A DNA stretch of 14,901 bases from NCBI GenBank assembly GCA_902470695.1, contig CABRHH010000039.1, positions 1 through 14,901 of the forward strand, given 5' to 3'. The notes under the pieces were generated by a model, which saw nothing but the letters and a program-made list of their open reading frames with translations, did no database searches and was not told the DNA's origin. A program made the translations under genes and the position numbers. Shown in pieces: positions 1-7,284 of the stretch; within the stretch, counting starts at the first letter, position 1, and each line of letters opens with the position of its first letter. The stretch comes from an uncultured Collinsella sp. Its GTDB lineage: Bacteria > Actinomycetota > Coriobacteriia > Coriobacteriales > Coriobacteriaceae.

Positions 1-80
1 AGGTTCCTATCGAAAATCTCGGGCGCTACCCCTTGACTTCAAATAGCAGGTCTTTCTTCAAAAACTAGAACTTCTGTTCG

Positions 81-96
81 TCTTTTATGATACACT
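81..96 (+). promoter_or_regulatory. Possible -10 region upstream of the DUF5131 gene
   Basis: Positions 86-91 read TATGAT, one mismatch from the sigma-70 consensus TATAAT, in an AT-rich stretch about 65 bp before the gene. An overlapping alternative, TGATACACT (88-96), looks like an extended -10. I see no good -35 hexamer at the usual spacing, so this is a weak call. Confidence 0.3.
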
Positions 97-156
97 GCTT
101 GGTACGGAAAAGCGAGCATATGTTCGTATTTTTTCTAGAGCAGGTGAGGAGGACCC

Positions 157-1080
157 ATGCATGACATCTGGAACCCGTGGCACGGCTGCACGCCGGTGAG
201 CGAGGGATGCGACCACTGCTATATGTATTACAACGACCGGAAGCGCCGTCTCGACCCGACGCGCATCGCCCGATCGCACACGGGATTCGACTATCCGCTG
301 CAGCGCACGCGCGACGGTTCGTTCCGCGTACGGCCCGGCGAGCTCATACGCGTATGCATGACCTCCGACTTCTGCCTGCCCGAGGCCGACCGATGGCGCC
401 CCGCCGTGTGGGACGCCATCAGAGCCCGGTCCGATGTGCGGTTCTTTATCCTCACCAAACGCGCTGAACGCCTGGTGCATTGCCTGCCTCCGGATTGGGG
501 AGGAGGATGGGACAACGTCATGCTCAACGTCACCTGCGAGAACCAGCGCCGCGCGAACGAGCGGCTGCCGAAGCTGCTCGCCATCCCCGCCAAGCACCGC
601 GGCGTGATGTGCGCACCCCTGATCGGCGCGGTTTCGCTCAACCAAGCCGTTGCCGGCTGCCTGGACACCGGGGGCATCGAGCAGGTCATCTGCGGCGGAG
701 AGAACTATGACGGGGCCCGCCCCTGCCGCTACGAATGGGTCCGCAACCTCTACGAGGAATGCGCACGCGCGCAAGTGACCTTCGCCTTCATCGAGCTGGG
801 CAACACGTTCGTCAAGGATGGACGCACCTATCATGTGCGCAGCAAGCGGCTGCAAAGCCAGCAGGCCTGGAAATCGGGGCTGCAGGTGCGCGGCGAGCCC
901 ATCCGCTGGCGTCTGCACGACCCGCTCGGACTCGAGATTCCCATCGAGGACCTGCACCGACCACTGTTTCATGAGCACTGTCGCACCTGCGGGAGCCAGC
1001 TGATCTGCAACGGCTGCGGCGGCTGCGCCCGCTGCTGGATGGGAGGTGAGCAGAACGCCGGGGCAACGGCGTCAGCCTGA
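157..1080 (+). CDS. DUF5131 family protein (phage Gp37/Gp68-like), radical-SAM-like
   Basis: A 307-residue protein. The N-terminus WNPWHGCTPVSEGCDHCY and the later GGENYDGARPC are hallmarks of the DUF5131 (phage Gp37/Gp68) family, whose function is not established. C11, C18 and C21 form a C-x6-C-x2-C motif resembling an iron-sulfur ligand set, but not the canonical radical-SAM CX3CX2C. The middle contains a barrel-like segment (about 94-101, FFILTKRAE) typical of the family. The C-terminus adds six cysteines (C275, C278, C284, C287, C290, C293), suggesting a zinc ribbon or second cluster. The ATG start is supported by a strong AGGTGAGGAGG about five bases upstream. No phage structural or replication gene is nearby, so it looks like a stand-alone chromosomal gene. 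Family assignment is firm; the activity is unknown. Confidence 0.88.
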   Translation: MHDIWNPWHGCTPVSEGCDHCYMYYNDRKRRLDPTRIARSHTGFDYPLQRTRDGSFRVRPGELIRVCMTSDFCLPEADRWRPAVWDAIRARSDVRFFILTKRAERLVHCLPPDWGGGWDNVMLNVTCENQRRANERLPKLLAIPAKHRGVMCAPLIGAVSLNQAVAGCLDTGGIEQVICGGENYDGARPCRYEWVRNLYEECARAQVTFAFIELGNTFVKDGRTYHVRSKRLQSQQAWKSGLQVRGEPIRWRLHDPLGLEIPIEDLHRPLFHEHCRTCGSQLICNGCGGCARCWMGGEQNAGATASA

Positions 1081-1130
1081 GATAAGCACGGAGGTGGTGG
1101 TACAGGACGGTACATACTCGTTGGGTCGCT

Positions 1131-1157
1131 TTGACAAACCAGCGCTTTGGGTAGAAC
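1131..1157 (+). promoter_or_regulatory. Candidate promoter for the GNAT gene
   Basis: TTGACA at 1131-1136 is a perfect -35 box. The best -10 is TAGAAC at 1152-1157, four of six matches, with a short 15-bp spacer. It lies about 40 bp before the ATG, in the 115-bp gap after the DUF5131 gene, implying that the acetyltransferase has its own transcript. Confidence 0.45.
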
Positions 1158-1195
1158 ATGACACATCCGCACGTTTTATGTAGACGGGGGTCGTT

Positions 1196-1504
1196 ATGGA
1201 ATATATCGTTAACAGCGACAGCGTCCAAGCTGTCAACGAAGACGGTCACATGCTTGCTGAAGTCACGTTTCCCGAGGTCGCAGACGGCATCGTTGAGATC
1301 AATCACACCTTTGTCGACGAGAGCCTGCGCGGGCAGGGCGTAGCCGGCGAACTGCTGGAGCAGGCGGTGGCAGCCATCGAACACAACGGACGTCTTGCAC
1401 GTCCCACTTGCACATATGCCATCCACTGGTTTGAAAAGCATCCCGAGCGGCACAACCTGCTCGCACCGGACGCCGAGCCCGACTCCGCGCAGGACGCGTC
1501 GTAG
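1196..1504 (+). CDS. Small GNAT-fold N-acetyltransferase (YjdJ-like)
   Basis: A 102-residue single-domain protein matching the small YjdJ / At1g77540-type GNAT family. The acetyl-CoA pyrophosphate loop is visible as RGQGVA at residues 45-50 within VDESLRGQGVAGELL. The conserved C-terminal segment TCTYAIHWFEKHPE (residues 71-84) carries C72, the family's conserved cysteine, which has been proposed to take part in catalysis. The natural substrate of this family is not settled. The ATG is preceded by GGGGGTCGTT, an acceptable ribosome binding site. The last 12 or so residues are acidic and probably disordered. It ends about 140 bp from a convergent lipoprotein gene, with a hairpin between them. 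Family assignment is confident; function is only general. Confidence 0.85.
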   Translation: MEYIVNSDSVQAVNEDGHMLAEVTFPEVADGIVEINHTFVDESLRGQGVAGELLEQAVAAIEHNGRLARPTCTYAIHWFEKHPERHNLLAPDAEPDSAQDAS

Positions 1505-1567
1505 GACTGTTGCGTGCACAGCGCGACCGAACGCGCCCGGAGTTGTCGCGCGGGGCGGGGGCTCTTG

Positions 1568-1586
1568 CCCGCACAGCGCGTGCGGG
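1568..1586. terminator. GC-rich hairpin between convergent genes, possible bidirectional terminator
   Basis: CCCGCAC (1568-1574) pairs perfectly with GTGCGGG (1580-1586) around a five-base loop, AGCGC. It lies between the stop codons of the acetyltransferase and the facing lipoprotein gene, where a shared terminator is expected. There is no T-run on either side, so it is not a classic intrinsic terminator. Confidence 0.35.
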
Positions 1587-1642
1587 GGCCTGCCGCCCAT
1601 GTCACACATCGTCGGCGTAAACAACCCATTGGCACTCAACAG

Positions 1643-2092
1643 CTAGCTAACGTCATCCGAGACTGATCCGGCCTGCGGCGACTGCTCGGCCGATGACGAC
1701 GCCTCGGCGAAAACGTCCTCCTGCCATTTCCCTACGCTCATAGGCCAAACCGAATGGCCGTCATCGGATAGCTGGTCGTCGAAATACCCCACGTAGACGA
1801 CATCGCCGACCGCCACCTCGGCGCATTGCTCAGCGATGTTGTCATTCGCGTGCACCGTGCACGGGCTCTCAGCCCTCTTTGACTCAGCAAACCACCTGTC
1901 CGGCTCCACGACGAACTCGCACTGCGACCCCCGCTCGCTGTTCGTCGACACGACGGTGCCCGTAAAGCTATTCGGCAGATTTCCCGGGCCATTTTGCGTG
2001 TTTTGCCCTGCAGGCCCCCTCTGGCAGCCATACACGAGCGCCACCGCACCGCAAATTGCCAGCAGTAAAAGTGCGATGGTGCATTTTTTCAC
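1643..2092 (-). CDS. Putative small secreted lipoprotein, function unknown
   Basis: A 149-residue protein I do not recognise. Residues 1-23 form a signal peptide: MKK, a hydrophobic core (about 5-20) and a lipobox-like VYGC ending at C23. The tyrosine at -2 is atypical for a lipobox. A Gly/Asn/Gln-rich linker follows (about 24-41), then a compact domain (about 42-125) beginning FTGTVVST and containing VAVGDVVYVGYFDD, which resembles small beta-barrel (OB-like) exported proteins. Three cysteines (C58, C78, C90) could form a disulfide. The C-terminal 25 residues are Ser/Glu-rich and probably disordered. The start is GTG, supported by AAGGGGGTGA, a near-perfect Shine-Dalgarno sequence, about nine bases upstream. 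It is probably transcribed separately from the amidotransferase gene 260 bp upstream. Confidence 0.7.
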   Translation of the reverse strand: MKKCTIALLLLAICGAVALVYGCQRGPAGQNTQNGPGNLPNSFTGTVVSTNSERGSQCEFVVEPDRWFAESKRAESPCTVHANDNIAEQCAEVAVGDVVYVGYFDDQLSDDGHSVWPMSVGKWQEDVFAEASSSAEQSPQAGSVSDDVS

Positions 2093-2303
2093 GGGTCGTC
2101 ACCCCCTTCCCTCGCTAGTAATGCGATACCCGTCGGCATGGCCATTCAATCGCACAAGCTGCTCGACAACTCGTCAAACAATCCGGTTAGCTGTTCACTG
2201 CCAAGACGCTGTCAACGACCAGGGAATAATAACTAGGGAAGGCCCTGCATACTGTGGACCGTCTGAGCTCGCAGCGAAGGAGTCCTCCCCTATGTCATCC
2301 GGC

Positions 2304-2328
2304 AGATGCCAACAACATCCTGGCACCT
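2304..2328 (-). terminator. Hairpin after the amidotransferase gene, weak terminator candidate
   Basis: Read on the minus strand, AGGTGCCA pairs with TGGCATCT (eight pairs including one G-U) around a nine-base loop, 24 bases after the stop codon. The pairing works fully only as minus-strand RNA. No T-run follows, so it may be a Rho-dependent or 3'-end-protecting structure rather than an intrinsic terminator. The rest of the 260-bp gap holds no convincing gene. Confidence 0.3.
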
Positions 2329-2352
2329 AGCAGCCGCCGCAGCACAACGAGC

Positions 2353-3114
2353 CTAGCCGCGGGCGGCCTCCACGAAGGCCTTCCAGAGGCTGAAATCGGT
2401 CGGGAGCTTCTTCCAGGTGTACTCGGGATGCCACTGCACGCCCAGGCAGAAGCGTTCGCCCTCGACCTCGATGGCCTCGGGCACGCCGTCGGTGGCGCGC
2501 GCCGTGATGCGCACGCCTTCGCCCAGCTTGTCGACGCAGCAATGATGGCTTGAGTTGACCTGCACCTCGCCGCGCCAGTCGAACGCGCGCGACAGCAGCG
2601 TGCCGTCCTCGACCACGATCGGATGCGCGGGGTCGTTCAAGATGGGCGCATGACGCCAGTGCACCATGCCCTCGGGCACCGGCAGCGACGGCACGTCCAT
2701 GCACAGGGACCCGCCAAGTGCCACGTTCAGAATCTGCATACCGCGGCAGGTGGCAAACAGCGGCTTATGGGCTGCCAGCGCCGCATGGATCAGCTTAATC
2801 TCGAAGGCATCCCGCTCGTGGCACAGCAGGCTCTCGTCATAGGGCTCTTCATCGCCCCAGAGCGCCGGATCGACATCCTGACCACCGGGAATCGCCACGC
2901 CATCGGCCATGTCCACGTAGTGTTCAATCAAGCTGTCATCATCGGTGAGCGCCATAATCAGCGGCACGCCGCCCGCAGCGATGATCGCGTCGAGAAACAC
3001 CGTGGCACCCGTCTCCTCGGGCGCCAGCTTCTCCGGCATCTTGAGGCACGGATGGCACTCCTCCAGACGAGGCGCGATCAAAATGAGCGGTCGTGTGTTG
3101 GCCGAAGATGCCAT
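2353..3114 (-). CDS. Class I glutamine amidotransferase-like hydrolase (peptidase C26, PuuD-like)
   Basis: A 253-residue protein of the gamma-glutamyl-gamma-aminobutyrate hydrolase-like family, which cleaves gamma-glutamyl amide bonds with a Cys-His-Glu triad. The nucleophile elbow is ATCRGMQILN with C123. The His/Glu pair is in GVQWHPE (H229, E231). IPGGQDVDP (about 75-83) and NSSHHCC (about 187-193) are further family signatures; relatives usually have HHQ at the second site. Length is normal for the family. The ATG is backed by TTTAGGAGGAG eight bases upstream. Substrate cannot be read from the sequence: PuuD in putrescine breakdown is one known role, but no other puu gene is present. It lies just downstream of the amino-acid importer operon, in the same direction, separated by 198 bp with a possible terminator. 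Confidence 0.9.
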   Translation of the reverse strand: MASSANTRPLILIAPRLEECHPCLKMPEKLAPEETGATVFLDAIIAAGGVPLIMALTDDDSLIEHYVDMADGVAIPGGQDVDPALWGDEEPYDESLLCHERDAFEIKLIHAALAAHKPLFATCRGMQILNVALGGSLCMDVPSLPVPEGMVHWRHAPILNDPAHPIVVEDGTLLSRAFDWRGEVQVNSSHHCCVDKLGEGVRITARATDGVPEAIEVEGERFCLGVQWHPEYTWKKLPTDFSLWKAFVEAARG

Positions 3115-3267
3115 GGCAGTGCTCCTCCTAAATAGATGCTATGCAGATGCAGCGGATACAGTATGCGCCCTGTTGCGCCCATGCGGGCATGCCGCGCGCA
3201 GGCCGTGTTCACGGGTGCTGCGCACGCGCGGTTTGTCCTCATCGAAGCCACGCGGCCGGCGAGCAAA

Positions 3268-3284
3268 TGCAGCCGACCGCTGCA
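3268..3284 (-). terminator. Hairpin downstream of the amino-acid importer operon
   Basis: On the minus strand TGCAGC pairs with GCTGCA around GGTCG, followed by TTT, 28 bases after the ATPase stop codon. A larger inverted pair, GGCCGGC (3254-3260) and GCCGGCC (3303-3309), encloses it. The position suits the end of the operon, but the T-run is short. Confidence 0.35.
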
Positions 3285-3312
3285 GGGCAGGCCGTAATGT
3301 GAGCCGGCCGAC

Positions 3313-4068
3313 CTAGTGCCCCTTGATGGAGTCGAGGAAATCGCGGGCACGCTCGGTTTGCGGGTGATCGAAGAACGCATCGGGCGCGCCCTCCTCGACG
3401 ATGGCACCGTCGGCCATGAACACCACGCGGTCGGCCACGCGGCGCGCGAAGTTCATCTCGTGCGTCACGACGACCATCGTCATACCGCGGCCCGCCAGAT
3501 CGACCATCACGTCCAGCACCTCATTGATCATCTCGGGGTCGAGCGCCGAGGTGGGCTCATCGAACAGGATGGCCTTGGGGTCCATGGCAAGCGAGCGAGC
3601 GATGGCCACGCGCTGCTGCTGGCCGCCGGAGAGCTGTGCCGGCACCTTGTTCGCCTGCGTGGCAACGCCCACGCGCTCCAGCAGCTCGAGCGCACGCGAC
3701 TCAGCCTCGGCCTTGTCCATGCCCAACACCTCGATGGGGCCAAGCGTGACGTTCTGCAAGATGCTCATATGCGCGAACAGGTTGAAGCTCTGGAACACCA
3801 TACCCAGCTCGGCACGGACGGCAGCGAGTTCGCGGCCCTCTTCGGGCAGCGGCTCGCCCCCAATCAGAATCTGGCCGCCGTCGATCGTCTCCAGGCGGTT
3901 GATGGCCCGGCACAGCGTGGACTTGCCCGAACCCGACGGGCCGATGACCACCACGACCTCGCCGCGCTGGACGGACAGGTTGACATCCTTCAACACGTGC
4001 AGGTTGCCGAAGTGCTTGTTGACGTGACGTAGCTCGATGACGGGAGCGTCGGCGTTTGTGGGGTTCAT
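3313..4068 (-). CDS. Polar amino-acid ABC importer, ATP-binding protein
   Basis: A 251-residue cytoplasmic ATPase of the PAAT family (GlnQ/GluA/HisP-like). All nucleotide-binding elements are intact: Walker A GPSGSGKST (43-51), Q-loop Q93 in VFQSFNLF, signature LSGGQ (146-150), Walker B ILFDEP (167-172), and the switch histidine H203 in VTHEM. FNLFAHMSILQNV is typical of the amino-acid subfamily. I chose the ATG at 4068 because the family N-terminus (VIELRHVNKHFG) starts a few residues later. An in-frame extension up to 4293 would add 75 Arg-rich residues of no family likeness. The ribosome binding site is poor (GGATGCACC before the ATG). It is the last gene of the importer cluster and is set 249 bp after the second permease, unlike the tightly packed permease pair. 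Confidence 0.93.
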   Translation of the reverse strand: MNPTNADAPVIELRHVNKHFGNLHVLKDVNLSVQRGEVVVVIGPSGSGKSTLCRAINRLETIDGGQILIGGEPLPEEGRELAAVRAELGMVFQSFNLFAHMSILQNVTLGPIEVLGMDKAEAESRALELLERVGVATQANKVPAQLSGGQQQRVAIARSLAMDPKAILFDEPTSALDPEMINEVLDVMVDLAGRGMTMVVVTHEMNFARRVADRVVFMADGAIVEEGAPDAFFDHPQTERARDFLDSIKGH

Positions 4069-4317
4069 GGTGCATCCATTCTCGAAGAGGGTTCGGCAAA
4101 GGAACGAAAACGGGGCGGACAGATCGTATCGCCGCGCGCCACGCCGGCGATAGGCAGGGTATCCGGGGCGTGGGCGCTGGCAGCAGGCGCGTCGCACAAG
4201 GTGCAGGCGACAGCGGGCGCGGTGTGAACGGACGAGCAAGCACACGCGCACCCGAAAAAACGCAAGCAAACGCGGGTGCACAGGTGCAACCACCGTACGC
4301 CCAATCGCTCCTGCGCG
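4069..4317 (-). other. Long spacer before the importer ATPase gene
   Basis: A 249-bp non-coding gap inside an otherwise compact transporter cluster. On the minus strand it contains GCACCCG, then 18 bases including TTTTTT, then the complement CGGGTGC: a seven-pair hairpin whose loop holds the T-run, so not a normal terminator. I see no convincing promoter. It may carry a processing site or a weak internal promoter for the ATPase gene. Confidence 0.35.
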
Positions 4318-5175
4318 CTAGGAGGGGTCGGTTGCGAGGCGATCGACCACTTGCACGCCGGTGCGGCGCGAAACGTACACCGACAGCTGGTTGATGGCGA
4401 AGTTCAGCAGGATGTAGATGACCGCGATCACCAGGTAGGTGGAGACGAGCGCGTCGTAGTTGGTGATGAGCACGCGCGCGTTCTGCAGCATGTCCGGATA
4501 GCTCACCACGTAGGCCACGGTCGTGTCCTTCACCACGACCACCAGCTGCGAGATCAGGGACGGGATCACGTAGCGGATGGCCTGGGGCAGCACGATGCGC
4601 AGCGTCACGCGGAACGGTCTCATGCCCAACGCGAGGGCCGCCTCGGTCTGCCCGCGCGGGACCGCTTGCACGCCGGCGCGCAGCACCTCGGCGAGCACAC
4701 CGGAAGCCGCGAGCGCCACCGGCAGCGCGATCATCCAAAACGCCGGCATCTTGATGCCATACTGGGGAATCACCAGGAAGAAGAAGTAAATCAGCAGCAG
4801 ACTCGGCACACCGCGGAAGAAGTCGGTCACCACGCGGCACAGCGCCGCCAGCGGACGGATGCCGCTGATGCGCCCCAGCATAAGGGCAAGACCCAGCACC
4901 AACGCAATCGCCCCGGCGGTGATGGACACCTTGAGTGTCCCCTCAAGGCCGGCGAGCAGAAAACTCCAGGTGCTCGACCAGGTGAAGAAGACCCAGTACC
5001 GCGGATCAAGCTGGCCGGTTGCCCAGAACTGGTAGACCACGAGGCCCAACAGCGCCGCGACCGCGATCGCCGCGATACCCGTGCCGATGCGAATCCGTCG
5101 CCTCGTTTTAGGACCCGGCTCCTCATACAGGGCGTCGCGCATGCTGAACGAGGCAACTTGCTTCGATACGCTCAT
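4318..5175 (-). CDS. Polar amino-acid ABC importer, permease (GluD/HisM-like)
   Basis: A 285-residue inner-membrane permease. The N-terminus EEPGPKTRRRIRIG (about 18-31) followed by a membrane segment (about 31-50) is characteristic of actinobacterial glutamate-transporter GluD proteins. Further hydrophobic segments lie at about 76-100, 120-137, 147-165, 200-222 and 243-262. The EAA loop that docks the ATPase is present: EAA at 178-180, G184, and VLPQA ending near 199. FRGVPSLLLIYFFF is the usual signature of this permease type. Its ATG overlaps the previous permease's TGA as ATGA (5172-5175), a standard arrangement for translational coupling, so the two permeases are probably made in equal amounts and pair with each other. 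Confidence 0.92.
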   Translation of the reverse strand: MSVSKQVASFSMRDALYEEPGPKTRRRIRIGTGIAAIAVAALLGLVVYQFWATGQLDPRYWVFFTWSSTWSFLLAGLEGTLKVSITAGAIALVLGLALMLGRISGIRPLAALCRVVTDFFRGVPSLLLIYFFFLVIPQYGIKMPAFWMIALPVALAASGVLAEVLRAGVQAVPRGQTEAALALGMRPFRVTLRIVLPQAIRYVIPSLISQLVVVVKDTTVAYVVSYPDMLQNARVLITNYDALVSTYLVIAVIYILLNFAINQLSVYVSRRTGVQVVDRLATDPS

Positions 5176-5831
5176 CGTGCGATCCTCACCTTCCGGTCAA
5201 TGCGGTTACCCACGAACCCAATGGCCACGGCCGTCAGCGCGTAGCCCGCCGCCGCGATGGCAAAGGCCAGGATGCCGCCGGTGCTCCGCGTGTTGATGTA
5301 TGAGACGACACCGGTGAGCTCAGGCGGCGTCAGCGGGACCTGGGAGCCCAGCGAGGTCGACAGCAGGACCGCGATCAGCAGGTTCGTCATGGGCAGCACC
5401 GTGGTGCGCAGCGCCTGCGGAATCACGATGCGGCGCAGGATCTGGCCGAAGGACAGGCCGATCGAACGGGCGGCCTCGATCTGGCCAACGCCTATGGTGT
5501 TGATGCCGGTCATGAAGTTCTCGGACCCGAAGGCCGACGCCACCAAGATCACCGTCACGATCACGCAAGTGCGGTACTCCAGCACCAGGTTCAGATTGGG
5601 CAGCGCGTAGACGATGATGATCAGCAGCGACACGCCCGGGATGTTGCGGAACACCTGCACGTACAGGTCGCCCAGCCACCGCAGCGGCTTGAACGGGGAC
5701 ACGCGCAGCACCGTGACGGCAACCGCCAGCACCATCACGAACACGAAGCACACGGCCGTCATGCTCCAGGTGGCCAGCAGCGCATCGAGATAGTTCTGCC
5801 CGTATGTGGAGAGAAGCTCCGAGAGCCCCAT
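5172..5831 (-). CDS. Polar amino-acid ABC importer, permease (GluC/HisQ-like)
   Basis: A 219-residue membrane permease with about five hydrophobic segments (roughly 17-42, 66-82, 88-101, 145-162, 186-207). The EAA loop reads EAARSIGLSFGQILRR at 119-134, with G125 and the conserved proline at 138. FRNIPGVSLLIIIVY matches the conserved FRGTPLLVQLF region of this family. I place the start at the ATG at 5829-5831, because it has a good GAGGGGG ribosome binding site and begins just before the first membrane segment. The longer reading from 5933 adds 34 Cys/Gly/Arg-rich residues with no family likeness and runs through a hairpin. It pairs with the overlapping downstream permease. Confidence 0.92.
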   Translation of the reverse strand: MGLSELLSTYGQNYLDALLATWSMTAVCFVFVMVLAVAVTVLRVSPFKPLRWLGDLYVQVFRNIPGVSLLIIIVYALPNLNLVLEYRTCVIVTVILVASAFGSENFMTGINTIGVGQIEAARSIGLSFGQILRRIVIPQALRTTVLPMTNLLIAVLLSTSLGSQVPLTPPELTGVVSYINTRSTGGILAFAIAAAGYALTAVAIGFVGNRIDRKVRIAR

Positions 5832-5851
5832 GGATACCCCCTCGAATGAAC

Positions 5852-5879
5852 GGGGTCCGCCGCAGCGCGGTCGGACCCC
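5852..5879 (-). promoter_or_regulatory. Strong intercistronic hairpin between binding-protein and permease genes
   Basis: GGGGTCCG (5852-5859) and CGGACCCC (5872-5879) are perfect inverted copies. Inside them CCGC (5860-5863) pairs with GCGG (5867-5870), giving about 12 pairs with one bulged base and a three-base loop. It lies 75 bases after the binding-protein stop and about 20 bases before the permease start, almost touching its ribosome binding site. No T-run follows. Such structures commonly protect the upstream binding-protein mRNA or reduce downstream translation (malE-malF is the known example). That role here is inference. Confidence 0.6.
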
Positions 5880-5954
5880 ATCGAACACGGCCGTACAGCC
5901 TTGAAGCAGCGCGGCGCCCGCATTGCCGGGCATCGCACCCTCGCACGCTTGCCC

Positions 5955-6944
5955 TTACGCGCCGATCGTCGGCGGCGTGGGAACCTCGGAGACCCCGGCG
6001 CGATCGCCGATGCAGATCTTCCAGAGCTCTTCCCAGGTGCCGTCCTGCTCGATCTTGGACAGGAAATCGTTGACGAAGGCCACACCGTCCGAGTCGAGCG
6101 GCAGACCGATGCCGTAGAGGTCCTCGGGGCCGAACGGATCGCCGGCGAGCTTGTACTTGCCCGGCTGCTTGATCATGGAGCCAAGCAGCATGTTCGTGTC
6201 GATCACGTAGCCGTCCACGCGCTTCTGCAGCAGGGCGCTGCGAGCCTCCTCGTCGGTCTTGAACTCCTGCAGCTTCGCGTCGGGCACGAGCTCCTCCATG
6301 ATGGAGGGGCCGGTGGAACCGGACTGCACGGCCACGCTCTTGCCGGCCAGATCGTCCACGCCCGTGATGTCGTCGTTGTCCTTGAGCACGAGCACCGACT
6401 GCTGGCTGGTGTAGTACGGACCGGCGAAGGAGATGAGCTTTTTGCGGTCCTCGGTGATGGAATAGGTGGCGAACACGGCGTCGACCTGGTCGTTCTGCAG
6501 GACCGACTCGCGCGTGTCGGAGGTGACCTGCGTGGTCTCGAACTTGCTCTCGTCCCCCAGGATGTAGCGCGTCAGCAGCTGGGAGAGGCCCGCATCGAAG
6601 CCGCGCAGCTTGCCGTCCTTCTCGTTCAGCAGGCTGAACAGCGAGGAGGTCTGTACCACGCCCAGGCGGATGCTGCCGGCGTCCTTGATCTTCGTGGCCC
6701 ACGTGCTGCCCGCAACCGTATCGCCATCGGCAACGGAGCCGGCGGCCACCAGCTTGTCATACGCGTCGGTATCGAGCGCAACGGCCTCGTCCTCCTCAGC
6801 GCTGCCGGAGGCGGAGCCGTTGGACGTGGACGCAGGCTCGGCGCCGCAGGCCGACAGGCCGAGCGCGGCGACACCGCCGAGCGCGCCCATGCCGAGCACC
6901 TGGCGGCGGTTGAAGATGAACTCGTGACGTGAGGATGTGCTCAT
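5955..6944 (-). CDS. Polar amino-acid ABC importer, substrate-binding lipoprotein (GluB-like)
   Basis: A 329-residue extracellular solute-binding protein of family 3. The signal region has a twin arginine (NRRQVLGMGALGG, R13-R14), a hydrophobic core and a lipobox LSAC ending at C33, suggesting Tat-type export followed by lipidation. Residues 35-60 form a Ser/Gly/Glu-rich tether. The binding domain includes IRLGVVQTSSLFSL, RGFDAGLSQLL (GFDxDL-like), DAVFATYSITEDRKKLISFAGPYY, and DLAGKSVAVQSGSTG, all standard for amino-acid binding proteins. C-terminal GDRAGVSEVPTPP is reminiscent of actinobacterial GluB. The exact ligand (glutamate, glutamine or aspartate) cannot be told. The ATG follows AAAGGAT at good spacing. 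It heads the importer cluster, with a hairpin after its stop that could raise its yield over the permeases. Confidence 0.93.
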   Translation of the reverse strand: MSTSSRHEFIFNRRQVLGMGALGGVAALGLSACGAEPASTSNGSASGSAEEDEAVALDTDAYDKLVAAGSVADGDTVAGSTWATKIKDAGSIRLGVVQTSSLFSLLNEKDGKLRGFDAGLSQLLTRYILGDESKFETTQVTSDTRESVLQNDQVDAVFATYSITEDRKKLISFAGPYYTSQQSVLVLKDNDDITGVDDLAGKSVAVQSGSTGPSIMEELVPDAKLQEFKTDEEARSALLQKRVDGYVIDTNMLLGSMIKQPGKYKLAGDPFGPEDLYGIGLPLDSDGVAFVNDFLSKIEQDGTWEELWKICIGDRAGVSEVPTPPTIGA

Positions 6945-7284
6945 ACGAGATCCTTTCCCTGAGCTGCCGGCCCGAGTTCCAGCAGCGCTTGTACACAGAT
7001 GATACGTTACGAAAAACGCTTACGGCCCCTTATTCCCCGTTCGCGTCATTTTGTAACAGTCATAATACCAATAAGTTTTAGAGGTTAATAGGTTTATTGA
7101 AACAAGAACAAATCTTCACAACCGACCCACTGCCTCCGCACGGAACGGCACTGCAAGCATCGCATCGACCGCTGCGCCATATCTCCATCACCCGCATGTG
7201 CGAAACTGGTACTCTCATGTGTTGCACGACCTGACCGGGCACGTGCACGAACGCCAACGGGTTGGGGAGGTCCTTTCGAACGCT
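6945..7284. promoter_or_regulatory. Divergent intergenic region between importer operon and DXS-like gene
   Basis: A 340-bp gap between divergent genes, with a markedly AT-rich core at about 7020-7115, so promoters for both sides probably lie here. On the minus strand a candidate is TTGTTT (7100-7105) and TCTAAA (7077-7082) with a 17-bp spacer. A further -10-like TATTAT lies at 7062-7067. On the plus strand CATAAT (7061-7066) resembles a -10 but lacks a good -35. No riboswitch or other structured leader is evident. If the DXS-like gene really starts upstream at GTG 7198, the last 87 bp would be coding. Confidence 0.4.

Noticed and set aside
85..978. Minus-strand open frame of 297 codons opposite the DUF5131 gene
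   Set aside because: It has no recognisable domain and is antisense to a gene with clear family motifs and a strong ribosome binding site. Long antisense frames are expected in GC-rich DNA.
2254..2553. Small plus-strand frames near the end of the amidotransferase gene, including a 12-codon frame after GAAGGAG
   Set aside because: They run antisense into or towards the amidotransferase gene with no downstream gene to regulate, and their products have no recognisable feature.
157..3114. A possible phage remnant or defence island around the DUF5131 gene
   Set aside because: Only the DUF5131 family is phage-linked. The neighbours are an acetyltransferase, a lipoprotein and an amidotransferase, and no integrase, attachment repeat or nuclease is visible.
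4066..4293. N-terminal extension of the importer ATPase
   Set aside because: The 75 extra residues are Arg/Cys/Pro-rich, without family likeness. The ATPase family begins just after the ATG at 4068.
5320..6702. Minus-strand 460-codon frame across the binding protein and first permease
   Set aside because: Arg/Gly/His-rich shadow frame of two real genes read in another phase of the same strand; it crosses their boundary and the hairpin.
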